Assembly (NCBI GenBank): GCA_047777345.1
Contig: JBKEEJ010000007.1
Span: forward strand, 62,001 to 126,000
Length of the DNA stretch: 64,000 nt
Direction: 5' to 3'
Source of the DNA: Anaerocolumna sp047777345
GTDB taxonomy: Bacteria > Bacillota > Clostridia > Lachnospirales > Lachnospiraceae
A program made the position numbers and the translations under genes. Below are positions 9,256-17,434 of the stretch, in pieces (the stretch's first letter is position 1; each line of letters begins with the position of its first letter). Under the pieces are notes generated by a model. It was not told where the DNA came from. It did not search any database and saw nothing but the letters and a program-made list of their open reading frames with translations.

Positions 9256-10523
9256 TTTTTCGCCTCCAAAATCTCCAAAAAAGCCTGCAGACGTGTTTTC
9301 ATCTGTCCGTCATTTATATTTTCCCTGTCGCATCCGTCACCATCCAAAGTCAGTACGGGGATTCCGTTTTCTTCAAGGATTTTTTTCGCTATTCCTGCGC
9401 CGCCTAAGGTTTTTTTACAGCCCCAGTTGTTAAAATAAACTACCCCGTCAGCATTTAGGTATTTGGCCATATCCAGTATTTTACCGGCACGGCGGTCTAT
9501 GGAACCTCTCATATGATTATTGAGTAACTTAACAGCCAGTGACCGAAAAGGCTTATTTTCATCTAATTCCATTATTGAGTCAAAATTTAAATCGGTACAT
9601 AACAACTGATATTTTTCGCTTCCATTAAAAATCTCCCTGATTGATTTTTGCCAATATGGAATGGTATGACACCAAAGAATCCGGATACTGTTATTAATTC
9701 CCTTTAACTTTTTCGCGTCACTTAGTAGCATTTCAAAATATTTTGAAGCTTCTTTCGTCCCGCTTAATATATGGGTAATAAAAAGTTTATACATCTCGGA
9801 AGTAATATCATTGGGTATATACTTTTGGGAAAGTTCCTTGAAATATTCTTTATAAAGTTTCATTGACAGGTTTTCTCTTCTTATTACATCTTTTAGCTTT
9901 TCATAGTCAAACTTGTTGTTTGTATTTTCTTCGATAAAAGCAACAGCTTGTTTTAACTGATTTTCCACATATTTTATGGAATCTTCGTCATCATTGTTTG
10001 GTACATCTATGATAAACTGGGGTATTTTCCAGAAATCGGTCAATTCTCTGAAAGTTATAATGTTTGCATCACAAGCCATGGTAGTGACCATTATAAATTT
10101 TGGCTTTGGCAAAACTTTAGAAAAAGCTGCTCCAAGCAGGGCTTTATGATAAGAACACAGTGTTTTGGAAATCCCTGCGTTTTCCATGTAATCGATAAAG
10201 AAACGTTCGCAGCATGCGCCGTTTAAGTAACAGGAGAATCCTTCCACAGCTTCGGGCACTATGCTGGTGGCATGGAGCAGTTCGCAGGGGAAAAATATAT
10301 TCACAACTGCTGAATTTTGCGGGTTTAACAGAGGATAGCGAATTAATTTATTGCATATGACTGAAGAATATATTTGATGGGGCAGCAAATATTTTTTTGG
10401 AAAGTACTTCATTTGCAGACCGCTGTATGCGTAACCGAATCTTAAAAGGCTTTGTGATCTTTTCGGATGCTTTTCTATGTTGCTTCCTACTATTTGACCA
10501 AACTTTTTTATGGTGTAACTCAT
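9252..10523 (-). CDS. 2-hydroxyacyl-CoA dehydratase / double-cubane-cluster-like protein
   Basis: A member of the HgdB/FldB/DCCP superfamily, expected to carry iron-sulfur clusters and to receive ATP-driven electrons from the activase encoded just downstream. Cysteines sit in family positions (FFPCELLHA, GACCERF, TLCSYHKA, NNWGCKKTLGG). The C-terminal DGDGCDRENINDGQ segment is typical of the family. At ~424 residues and as a single subunit with no partner alpha subunit or CoA transferase nearby, it could be a DCCP rather than a classical dehydratase. The ATG at 10523 was chosen for gggag nine bases upstream; a TTG nine bases earlier is possible. Confidence 0.82.
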   Translation of the reverse strand: MSYTIKKFGQIVGSNIEKHPKRSQSLLRFGYAYSGLQMKYFPKKYLLPHQIYSSVICNKLIRYPLLNPQNSAVVNIFFPCELLHATSIVPEAVEGFSCYLNGACCERFFIDYMENAGISKTLCSYHKALLGAAFSKVLPKPKFIMVTTMACDANIITFRELTDFWKIPQFIIDVPNNDDEDSIKYVENQLKQAVAFIEENTNNKFDYEKLKDVIRRENLSMKLYKEYFKELSQKYIPNDITSEMYKLFITHILSGTKEASKYFEMLLSDAKKLKGINNSIRILWCHTIPYWQKSIREIFNGSEKYQLLCTDLNFDSIMELDENKPFRSLAVKLLNNHMRGSIDRRAGKILDMAKYLNADGVVYFNNWGCKKTLGGAGIAKKILEENGIPVLTLDGDGCDRENINDGQMKTRLQAFLEILEAKK

Positions 10524-10752
10524 GTCTGACAACTCCCATCGTTAAAATAAGACAAAAGTTCCAATCAAAGGTTTATATTTTCCTAAATATTACTCTAAAT
10601 TAGGATGAAATGCAAGGATATTTTTGCTGATGAAAATTTCTTACTTTCTTCATATTTTTATACTTCACATTTCTGGTATTTCTATTTTATATAATAAAAT
10701 TAACCTCTCTGACAGTAATCCAATGAAACTACTGACCAATAATGATAAATTC

Positions 10753-10775
10753 AAAAAGCCCTTCGGGGCTTTTTT
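10753..10775. terminator. Compact UUCG-loop terminator with no clear upstream gene
   Basis: Stem aaaaagccc, loop ttcg, stem gggcttttt, then more T. It is structurally near-ideal in both directions, yet no plus-strand gene lies between 7563 and here. It may insulate the minus-strand dehydratase gene or end a small RNA. Confidence 0.85.
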
Positions 10776-10872
10776 ATTTAACAGGAATTATTAAAATTTC
10801 TAAATTGCCTTTTTAAACGTAAGTTTATATTCCTGTTAATAAAAAATTTATGAAAAACTTTGAATAAAACTC

Positions 10873-10903
10873 TTGACTTAGAGTTAACTCTCAGGATTAT
10901 TAT
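10873..10903 (+). promoter_or_regulatory. MerR-type promoter with 19-bp spacer
   Basis: The -35 TTGACT (10873-10878) and -10 TATTAT (10898-10903) are 19 bp apart, the long spacer typical of MerR-family-activated promoters. The spacer holds the perfect palindrome agagttaactct. It drives the flavodoxin gene and probably the aldo/keto reductase. No MerR gene is in the window. Confidence 0.8.
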
Positions 10904-11106
10904 TAAATTATCACATAAATGTATAAGTTTGTATGTCTGATATCATAAAAATTTACAAAATAACAATTTGCAGAAAAGAAATTTCCTTATAGTCAGTTAT
11001 TAAATAGAATCAGGGAATAATACTGCCAAAATGGCTATCTCAATTGCTTAAAAAGATATGCCTGTAAATAAAAAGTAATTGGAAAATAGACAGGAGGAAA
11101 AGATTT

Positions 11107-11595
11107 ATGGATAAAAAAATGTTGGTGGCTTATTTTTCATGCAGTGGAGTAACGAAAAGCGTAGCTCAAACTCTTGCGGAAGCGGCAAAAGCCGACCTGT
11201 ATGAAATCAGGCCGCAGGTACCATATACTGCCGCTGATCTTAATTGGATGGATAAGCAAAGCAGGAGTTCAGTAGAAATGAAAGACCCATCCTCACGGCC
11301 TGAAATTTCGGGTAAAGTTTCCAATATGAGTCAGTATGACATTGTTTTTTTGGGGTTTCCGATTTGGTGGTATGTGGCTCCGACCATTATCAATACTTTT
11401 TTGGAAAGTTATGATTTTTCGGGGAAAACCATTATACTGTTTGCAACTTCCGGAGGAAGCGGCTTTGGCAAAACGGTGGAAAAGCTAAAGGGAAGTGTTT
11501 CGGCAACCACGGTAATTAAGGAAGGCAAGATTTTAAACGGCAAGCCATCAAAGGATGAGCTGGCAGCATGGGTTAAAAGCTTGAATTTGCAGTAA
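11107..11595 (+). CDS. Flavodoxin
   Basis: 162-residue FMN electron carrier of the cytosol. The N-terminal strand and phosphate-binding loop read MLVAYFSCSGVTKSVAQ, and the flavin-stacking region GFPIWWYVAPTIINTF lies near residue 85. A third motif, LFATSGGSGFGKT, completes the family pattern. Length fits the single-domain Flavodoxin_4 group. A gaggaaaaga ribosome site precedes the ATG. It lies behind a MerR-type promoter and 160 bp ahead of an aldo/keto reductase that carries ferredoxin domains, so the two may form a redox unit, though no terminator or promoter between them was confirmed. Confidence 0.92.
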   Translation: MDKKMLVAYFSCSGVTKSVAQTLAEAAKADLYEIRPQVPYTAADLNWMDKQSRSSVEMKDPSSRPEISGKVSNMSQYDIVFLGFPIWWYVAPTIINTFLESYDFSGKTIILFATSGGSGFGKTVEKLKGSVSATTVIKEGKILNGKPSKDELAAWVKSLNLQ

Positions 11596-11754
11596 GTTTC
11601 AATGATTCTTTTTTTGTTGGCCTAAGCCTGGGTTTATTGTGAAGCATTTTCATGTCAAAAAAATCATAAAGGAATCATGAAAATTTTCAAAATAAAACAT
11701 TGAAAACACAAAAAAGATTTTGAAACGAAAATACATATACTGGAGGAAAAGACA

Positions 11755-12882
11755 ATGGATGGTGTTAAGAAAAAGTTTGGTTTTGGCTGTATGAGACTTC
11801 CCATGAAAGGCGACGAAGTCGATATCGAGCAAGTACGCAAGATGGTAGATATTTTTATGGAAAACGGTTTTAATTATTTTGACACTGCTCATGGTTACAT
11901 TGAGGGCAAAAGTGAAAAAGCGTTAAAGACTTGTCTGACAGACCGTTATCCGAGAGAGAAATATGTCCTGACGGATAAGCTTACGGATGTATTTTTTAAA
12001 AAAGAGGAGGATATCCGCCCGTTCTTTGAACAGCAGCTTAAGGAAGTGGGAGTGGATTATTTTGACTATTATTTGATGCATTCGCAAAATGCAAAAAATT
12101 TTGAATTTTTCAAATCCTGCAGGGCTTATGAAACTGCTTTTGAATTAAAGAAAGAAGGAAAAATTAAGCATGTGGGAATTTCTTTCCATGACAAGGCCAA
12201 AGTACTGGAGCAGATTCTTACGGAATATCCGGAAATTGAGGTAGTTCAGATTCAGTTTAATTATCTGGACTATGAGGATCCTGCAGTTGAGAGCAAAAAA
12301 TGCTATGAAGTTTGCAGAAAGTATAATAAGCCGGTAATCGTAATGGAACCGGTAAAAGGCGGAAGCCTTGCAAATCTTCCGGAAGACGCCAAAGCAATAC
12401 TTACTAATTTAAATTCAAAAGCCAGTGCGGCAAGTTTTGCCATTCGTTTTGCGGCAAGTTTTGAAGGAATTGATATGGTGTTATCCGGAATGAGCAGTCT
12501 GGAGCAAATGCAAGACAATATCAGTTTTATGAAAGACTTTGTTCCAATCAGCCCTGAAGAAACAGCCGCATTAAAGAAAGTATGCGATATTATCCATAAT
12601 AAAGATATGATACCATGCACAGCCTGCAGGTATTGTGTAGACGGATGTCCAAAGAACATATTAATTCCGGATATCTTTTCCTGCATGAATACTAAGAAAA
12701 CTTATCACGACTGGAATGCAGATTATTATTATAATGCTGTGCTCACACAAAATCATGGGAAAGCATCTGACTGCATTAAATGCGGAAATTGTGAGAAAGC
12801 CTGTCCTCAGCATTTGCCAATCAGAGATTTGCTGGTTCAGGTTGCCAATGAGTTTGAAAAAAAGGAAAGTGTCAATGCTTAA
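11755..12882 (+). CDS. Aldo/keto reductase with C-terminal 2x[4Fe-4S] ferredoxin domain
   Basis: An NAD(P)H-linked aldo/keto reductase barrel (about 1-275) fused to a ferredoxin module. Visible AKR features are FGFGCMRLP, YFDTAHGY with the catalytic Asp and Tyr, VLTDKL with the Lys, and YLMHSQ with the His. The C-terminus has CTACRYCVDGCPKN and CIKCGNCEKACPQ, each able to bind a [4Fe-4S] cluster. This architecture is common in anaerobic Firmicutes and probably exchanges electrons with ferredoxin or flavodoxin; the substrate is unknown. The ribosome site is tggagg. The flavodoxin gene upstream fits a shared redox role. Confidence 0.9.
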   Translation: MDGVKKKFGFGCMRLPMKGDEVDIEQVRKMVDIFMENGFNYFDTAHGYIEGKSEKALKTCLTDRYPREKYVLTDKLTDVFFKKEEDIRPFFEQQLKEVGVDYFDYYLMHSQNAKNFEFFKSCRAYETAFELKKEGKIKHVGISFHDKAKVLEQILTEYPEIEVVQIQFNYLDYEDPAVESKKCYEVCRKYNKPVIVMEPVKGGSLANLPEDAKAILTNLNSKASAASFAIRFAASFEGIDMVLSGMSSLEQMQDNISFMKDFVPISPEETAALKKVCDIIHNKDMIPCTACRYCVDGCPKNILIPDIFSCMNTKKTYHDWNADYYYNAVLTQNHGKASDCIKCGNCEKACPQHLPIRDLLVQVANEFEKKESVNA

Positions 12883-13084
12883 GAACAGGTTCGGATTTTT
12901 ATGCTTTTTTATGATTGAATATCTTTGAGAGATTTAAAAAAGATAAAGCGGTTTGTATACCGGGTATTCATACAAAAATACTTATGTATTTCCCGAATAT
13001 GATACCAAAAAAGTATTACGAACTTATGCATAATTTCAGTAAGAAAAAATTCGGAAAAAGTAAGTTCCATTGTGGAAATATATA

Positions 13085-13113
13085 GTGAAATAATTATAGG
13101 TTTGTTATATAAT
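13085..13113 (+). promoter_or_regulatory. Probable promoter for leader peptide and acetyltransferase
   Basis: GTGAAA (13085-13090) and a consensus TATAAT (13108-13113) are separated by 17 bp. The -35 box matches TTGACA at only four of six bases. Transcription would start near 13120 and give a leader of about 160 nt before the acetyltransferase gene. Confidence 0.5.
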
Positions 13114-13214
13114 CTTTCTTATGATGATTACACTGAAAGAGGAATAGTTAATAATCAAACTTATTCAAATGTATGTGTAGTCTGTCAAAATAAAAAGAGA
13201 AGGGGTGGTTTTGT

Positions 13215-13253
13215 ATGTTAATAAATCGTGTAAGGAGGGTACACGTTATTTAA
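13215..13253 (+). CDS. 12-codon leader peptide MLINRVRRVHVI
   Basis: A short ORF with its own ribosome site (aaggggtgg about ten bases upstream). Its stop codon TAA abuts the hairpin arm accctcc. The peptide carries an Arg-Val-Arg run of the +X+ type known to stall macrolide-bound ribosomes in ErmD-type leaders. Its two consecutive AGG codons form a strong internal Shine-Dalgarno-like block that is itself one arm of the downstream hairpin. That it is translated is inference. Confidence 0.5.
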   Translation: MLINRVRRVHVI

Positions 13254-13276
13254 CCCTCCAATAAAATTAATGGAGG
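13234..13276 (+). promoter_or_regulatory. Three-strand RNA switch overlapping the acetyltransferase ribosome site
   Basis: Arm A ggagggt (13234-13240, inside the leader ORF) can pair with arm B accctcc (13253-13259). The overlapping arm cctcca (13255-13260) can instead pair with tggagg (13271-13276), the ribosome site of the next gene. The two hairpins exclude each other, so occupancy of A or B should set access to the acetyltransferase start. Confidence 0.55.
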
Positions 13277-13282
13277 AATTTT

Positions 13283-13780
13283 ATGTATTATTTTACTGAG
13301 AATCAGAATGGTATGGAGCGTTACACGGATGAACTGATTTCTGATTTTTCGAATCCGGTATTTCAAAATGGATTTAAGCAGTATCTTTCAGAGTTGGACG
13401 TTAAGGTAGAAAACTGGGACGACCTTTTCAGGCAAATAAATGATGATAAGGATAACTTAGCCTTTGTACGAGTAAATGAGAATAAAGATATTATCGGATT
13501 CATTTTATTTCAGCCAATAGCGTTTAAAAGTTGCTTTTTTGAAGAAACATATGGCTTTATCCGTGAGTTTTGGGTGGCCCCCAAATATAGGAATAAAAGG
13601 CACGGTTCTGAATTACTTAAGATTACCGAAGATTATTTATGCCGGCAGGGAATCTTTAGTTCCATATTGACTACGGATACTGCCGTGAATTTCTACTTGA
13701 AGAATGGTTATGTCAAAGCTCCGGGATGTAAGGCAAAAAATGAAATCGATGTATTTGTTAAAAGACTAAAATGTGGATGA
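13283..13780 (+). CDS. GNAT-family N-acetyltransferase
   Basis: 165-residue acetyl-CoA-dependent acetyltransferase. The GNAT core is visible: substrate-side strands in IIGFILFQPI, then FIREFWVAPKYRNKRHGSELL. This gives the beta4 strand and the pyrophosphate-binding loop in its R-N-K-R-H-G form, followed by an alpha/beta end NFYLKNGYVKAPG. The acceptor is unknown. The start has the ggagga site at 13272-13277 that can be sequestered by the leader RNA, hinting at induced expression, as for antibiotic-modifying enzymes. That link is an inference from leader architecture only. Confidence 0.85.
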   Translation: MYYFTENQNGMERYTDELISDFSNPVFQNGFKQYLSELDVKVENWDDLFRQINDDKDNLAFVRVNENKDIIGFILFQPIAFKSCFFEETYGFIREFWVAPKYRNKRHGSELLKITEDYLCRQGIFSSILTTDTAVNFYLKNGYVKAPGCKAKNEIDVFVKRLKCG

Positions 13781-13848
13781 AATTTTGCTTATATTATTTA
13801 TGAATTTGTCTTAAGTGAATAAAACAACAAGAAATATTGTTATAATTC

Positions 13849-13890
13849 TTCTCCATAGGCAGGTAACCTGACTTGCTTATGGAGAATTTT
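13849..13890 (+). terminator. Hairpin terminator after acetyltransferase
   Basis: ttctccata (13849-13857) pairs with tatggagaa (13878-13886), followed by TTTT. The tail is short and the loop contains the small palindrome caggtaacctg. Confidence 0.6.
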
Positions 13891-14192
13891 ATGTTAAAGT
13901 TAAAACTTGTAAATTGAAACAAATAACTTGTGCCGTTGACGGTTATCCATATGTTTTGCAGTAGGCGGAATAGTTTTTAAGTTTTATCCGTATTTGACGG
14001 GCATCTTTAAGAAGTAGACTTTAACCAGGTGGACTTATAATATTGTTTATAAAAATTTTACAAAAAGTAAAGAATTAAACCATTGACTTAGAGTTGGCTC
14101 ATAGGCTTATTATTACATTGAGCGCTTAATTATACTGATATAATTTAAGCAAAATAAATGTATGCAAAAGATATTTTGTGGGAGGGATAAAA
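13891..14192. other. Intergenic region with MerR-type promoter
   Basis: The main content is the promoter at 14083-14113 upstream of the radical SAM gene. The left 190 bp is AT-rich and shows nothing recognisable. Confidence 0.4.
14083..14113 (+). promoter_or_regulatory. Second MerR-type promoter with 19-bp spacer
   Basis: TTGACT (14083-14088) and TATTAT (14108-14113) with a 19-bp spacer. Both boxes and the flanking ttgacttagagtt are identical to the flavodoxin promoter at 10873. The spacer palindrome is less perfect (gagttggctc), so the same regulator may bind with lower affinity. Confidence 0.78.
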
Positions 14193-15626
14193 TTGAAAGT
14201 CGTGTTTATAACTCCTACAACGACCTTGCGAAGATTCCCGGTTTATCGTTGGGGCGGAAAGATTTATGGTCAGACCAATTCCATAACGGGTCCCTTGATA
14301 TTGGGAGGCATTTTAAAACGAGCGGGCCACGAAGTAGAAGTTTATGAGGAATTAAACGGAAGTGTTCCGATAAAGAAACTTTTAAAGGATACGGATGTGT
14401 TCTGTTTTTCACTAATGACGTCGAATGCACCCAGGGGCTATGAATTGGCAGATTTGATTCACCAAAAAACAAATGCCAGGGTTATTATGGGCGGCATGCA
14501 TCCGACAGTTCTTCCGGAGGAAGCTTTGCAGCATGCAGATCAGGTAATTACCGGCGAAGGTGAGAAAGTTATACTGGACGTTATAGAAGGACGCCGGACG
14601 GAAAGGCTGGTACGGGGAATTCCGTTAGAAAACCTGGATGAAGCACCATTTCCGGATTACAGTATTTTAAAGACTCCCTGTAAAGCGGCAAATGTGATTT
14701 CCAGCCGCGGATGTCCGTTCCGGTGTACTTTTTGCACCACATCAAGAATGTTCGCTCCATATCGGAAGCGGAGTGTCGATAATGTAATCGAGGAAATCCG
14801 CATGTATAAAAAGATGGGATTTCAGTACATGAATTTTGAGGATGATAACTTTACGGCAGACAAAGAGCGTGCGAAAGAAATATGCCGTCTGATGATCCGG
14901 GAGGGTCTTACCTTTAAGGAAACTTTCTTTTTTGGAAGAACTGACATGGCAGAGGATGAGGAACTGCTGGCATTGCTTCGCGACGCTCATTTAACAAGAG
15001 TGCTCATTGGCATTGAATCGTTGAATCAGAAAGCATTAAACAGCATACATAAAGGACAAAATATAGAGAATATCAAAAAAGCTGCAGCAGCCTGTGCAAA
15101 GTATAAAATCCGTCTGATTGCCAGTATGGTCCTGGGACTTGACGATGATACCCTAAAAGACATGGACAGAAGTGTGCAGTTTGCAAAAGACATTAATGCA
15201 TATCAGCTTCAGCCGGCGGTTTTAACTCCTTATCCGGGAACTCCTGTATATGAACAGTTCCAAAAGGAAGGGCGGCTTATCAGTAACAACTGGAGCGATT
15301 TTGATATGATGAATGTTACATTTCTTCCAAAACATGAAACCCCGTGGGAATTGCAGGAAGAATTTTATCGCGCTGCCAAATTGTTTTATGACTTTAAGTC
15401 ATGCAAAAAGATTGGCGAAATTTTTGGAAGAGAATATGGACTTCGAAGATTCGGACTGGCTATTCTTGCAAGGCTTGGCGTTTTTGGCGCCCACTTAGCG
15501 TCCAATGTGGCAAAACCTACCGTGTATTACAAATTAAAACATTTTGATATGAATTCAGTTAAAAGCCAAAAGGAGAATATTATTGATATCAGGCAAATGT
15601 CCGGAACCAACAACCGGTCTGCATAA
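14193..15626 (+). CDS. B12-binding-domain radical SAM protein
   Basis: About 477 residues. The N-terminal Rossmann-like cobalamin-binding region (FITPTTTLRRFP, then VIMGGMHPTVLPEEAL) is followed by an AdoMet radical core with cysteines at about 174, 178 and 181 (SRGCPFRCTFC). The usual B12 ligand motif DxHxxG is not obvious, so the domain may be degenerate. Members of this class methylate, cyclise or rearrange varied substrates; the substrate here is unknown. The TTG at 14193 was chosen because gggaggg lies seven bases upstream; the GTG at 14178 would overlap that site. It is driven by a MerR-type promoter and is close to a CMD gene. Confidence 0.87.
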   Translation: MKVVFITPTTTLRRFPVYRWGGKIYGQTNSITGPLILGGILKRAGHEVEVYEELNGSVPIKKLLKDTDVFCFSLMTSNAPRGYELADLIHQKTNARVIMGGMHPTVLPEEALQHADQVITGEGEKVILDVIEGRRTERLVRGIPLENLDEAPFPDYSILKTPCKAANVISSRGCPFRCTFCTTSRMFAPYRKRSVDNVIEEIRMYKKMGFQYMNFEDDNFTADKERAKEICRLMIREGLTFKETFFFGRTDMAEDEELLALLRDAHLTRVLIGIESLNQKALNSIHKGQNIENIKKAAAACAKYKIRLIASMVLGLDDDTLKDMDRSVQFAKDINAYQLQPAVLTPYPGTPVYEQFQKEGRLISNNWSDFDMMNVTFLPKHETPWELQEEFYRAAKLFYDFKSCKKIGEIFGREYGLRRFGLAILARLGVFGAHLASNVAKPTVYYKLKHFDMNSVKSQKENIIDIRQMSGTNNRSA

Positions 15627-15653
15627 AAAGTATTTACATTCTAATTAATTTGC

Positions 15654-16001
15654 ATGAAGAATATGAATGGAGGATTTATCAATGAAAAACAAACAGCAGG
15701 CAGAGATGCTCTGGGGACCTTTGCACCAAAATTTGCCGAACTAAATGATGATGTTCTTTTTGGACAGGTGTGGTCCAGGGAGGATAAATTATCCTTAAGG
15801 GACCGCAGTATTATTACGGTGACCGCTCTTATTTCAAAAGGCATTTTTGACAGTTCTCTGAAACATCATATGGCTAACGCAAAAAATAATGGTGTCACCG
15901 CAGAGGAAATGGCAGAAATTATTACACATGTTGCTTTTTATGCGGGATGGCCCAATGCCTGGGCAGCATTTTCCCTGGCCAAAGAAGTTTACGGCGAATA
16001 G
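15654..16001 (+). CDS. Carboxymuconolactone decarboxylase-family protein, start region possibly frameshifted
   Basis: A small cytosolic AhpD/CMD-fold protein; many act as thiol peroxidase-like or decarboxylase proteins, and the exact role is unknown. The body QTAGRDALGTFAPKFAELN through FYAGWPNAWAAFSLA is typical of the family. The start is odd: the ATG with an ideal ribosome site (ggagga at 15669-15674, ATG at 15682) is one base out of frame with this body. The in-frame ATGs at 15654 and 15663 have no ribosome site. A one-base loss in the A-rich start codons, or a sequencing indel, would explain this. It follows the radical SAM gene by about 30-55 bp. Confidence 0.72.
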   Translation: MKNMNGGFINEKQTAGRDALGTFAPKFAELNDDVLFGQVWSREDKLSLRDRSIITVTALISKGIFDSSLKHHMANAKNNGVTAEEMAEIITHVAFYAGWPNAWAAFSLAKEVYGE

Positions 16002-16233
16002 CTGTTTGCTGCGGCATTTATTGCACAGCGGTTTCGGACGGCTATGACGGGCCAAATGCCTGTCATGCCGCCCATGGCAGATAAAAGATAAGCCATAGGT
16101 ATAGCCATAGGTATAAAAAAGTGCATTTTGTTCACGATTAAATACACCGGCTAAAAGTTAAGCCTTAAATTGTTATGTATCTTTTGCTACAGTTATGTGT
16201 TTTGATGGATGAAAATATCTGTAATTTTGTCTA

Positions 16234-17001
16234 TTATATGGCTTTCAGATTGGGAAGAAAATCCATCAGCGGCAAGTTGTATTTCTTAACCAAAGTAAGA
16301 CACTTGTTTTGCAGTTGTGTATTTTCCAGCCGTTTGGGATCATGTGCGTCTATGCCGATAATGGCAGAGTTTCCTGTCTTTTGGGCAATGCTTAAGAAAT
16401 GTTCTGAAGGATAATGTCTGTTTCCGGAAAGACCCTGCAAATTGATTTCAATGGGTATATTTTTATCTTTTAAATATTGACAAAGCCGTTTCATATGATA
16501 TTCGTAAATTCCTTTCGGACCAATATAGTTTATTAAATCAGGGTGGGCCACATATTGATATTTTCCGGTTTCCATTCCTTCGATGACATTGTCCACATAT
16601 TTTTTTAAAATCATTTCGTCTGTGGTGGGATTTCCCGCACCATTCATCGGTTCACGGTTTATAAAATGCTGTCCTAAAATCATGTAATCTAGGGGATAAT
16701 CTTTAAAAAATTCTGTTTGGGCATCGATTAACTCAGGAAAATATTCCGCTTCAAATCCGATATATATTGTAATATCACCCGAATATTCCTGTTTTAATCT
16801 CTGTAAGGAATCAAAATAGTCGTCAATATCCTGGGGAAGCATTCTCATTCCGGATATGTATCCGTTATCGAAAATCCATGGACAATGATCAGAAAAACCA
16901 AGAACTTTCATTCCTGCCCGAATTGCTGCCTCAACGTATTCCTTGTCTTCTCCACTGGCATGATTACAGCGAAATGTATGTGTATGATAATTTGCTAGCA
17001 T
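16234..17001 (-). CDS. PHP-domain phosphatase, histidinol-phosphatase (HisK) type
   Basis: 255-residue PHP-fold metallophosphoesterase. The metal-binding motifs appear in order: NYHTHTFRCNHA at the N-terminus, GFSDHCPW near residue 37, IGFEAEYFPE near 82, and AHPDLINY plus IGIDAHDP further on. This is the layout of the HisJ/HisK-type histidinol phosphatase, which makes L-histidinol in histidine synthesis. No other his gene is nearby, so a different phosphate monoester is possible. The start is supported by aggaga. It is transcribed alone from the minus strand, convergent with the CMD gene. Confidence 0.85.
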   Translation of the reverse strand: MLANYHTHTFRCNHASGEDKEYVEAAIRAGMKVLGFSDHCPWIFDNGYISGMRMLPQDIDDYFDSLQRLKQEYSGDITIYIGFEAEYFPELIDAQTEFFKDYPLDYMILGQHFINREPMNGAGNPTTDEMILKKYVDNVIEGMETGKYQYVAHPDLINYIGPKGIYEYHMKRLCQYLKDKNIPIEINLQGLSGNRHYPSEHFLSIAQKTGNSAIIGIDAHDPKRLENTQLQNKCLTLVKKYNLPLMDFLPNLKAI

Positions 17002-17434
17002 GTTCTATCTCCTGTTTCTTATTAATAGTCTTTAAGTAAAACCATACTCGCCTCATCTGTTAACCAATAAATATATAAGCCTTAAAACACTAAGTTTTAT
17101 ATATTCCGTCATTTATAATAACATACTTTTCTTATGATTACATTATTTTTTTGATATTGGTATTTGGAGATCCCATTTCATGTAAAAGCAGAGTACCGGT
17201 GAGGGTTATTTGAAACAACTGGAAAATATTATTATCAAAACTGTAAGAAAGATTAATTTTGGTAATTAATGGATGATTTATTGTAAATACTTTTTGTCCT
17301 AAAATCATTAATGTATGCTTATTTTTGTTTAATCTTATAAAAATTAAAGAAAAAGATTCCATAATATATTAAATATGCTATTATAAATATAAGGATTTAC
17401 ATAGGTTAAAAATATAAAAACTGAGGAAGGGAAA
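17002..17434. other. Divergent intergenic region with a weak minus-strand reading frame
   Basis: A 74-codon minus frame (17138-17362) is open but has no ribosome site, is very AT-rich and matches no family I recognise. Otherwise the stretch should hold the divergent promoters for the PHP phosphatase and the GNAT gene; none is clear. Confidence 0.35.

Larger units (their letters stand above)
10524..11106. other. Regulatory intergenic region upstream of flavodoxin gene
   Basis: Contains an orphan terminator hairpin (10753-10775) and a MerR-type promoter (10873-10903). A 5' leader of about 195 nt follows before the flavodoxin start. A TATAAT at 10690-10695 upstream of the terminator could drive a short RNA. 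No ORF with a credible ribosome site was seen. Confidence 0.5.

Noticed and set aside
17138..17362. 74-codon minus-strand frame between the PHP and GNAT genes
   Set aside because: No ribosome site, very A/T-rich, hydrophobic translation typical of random AT-rich sequence, and no recognisable family.
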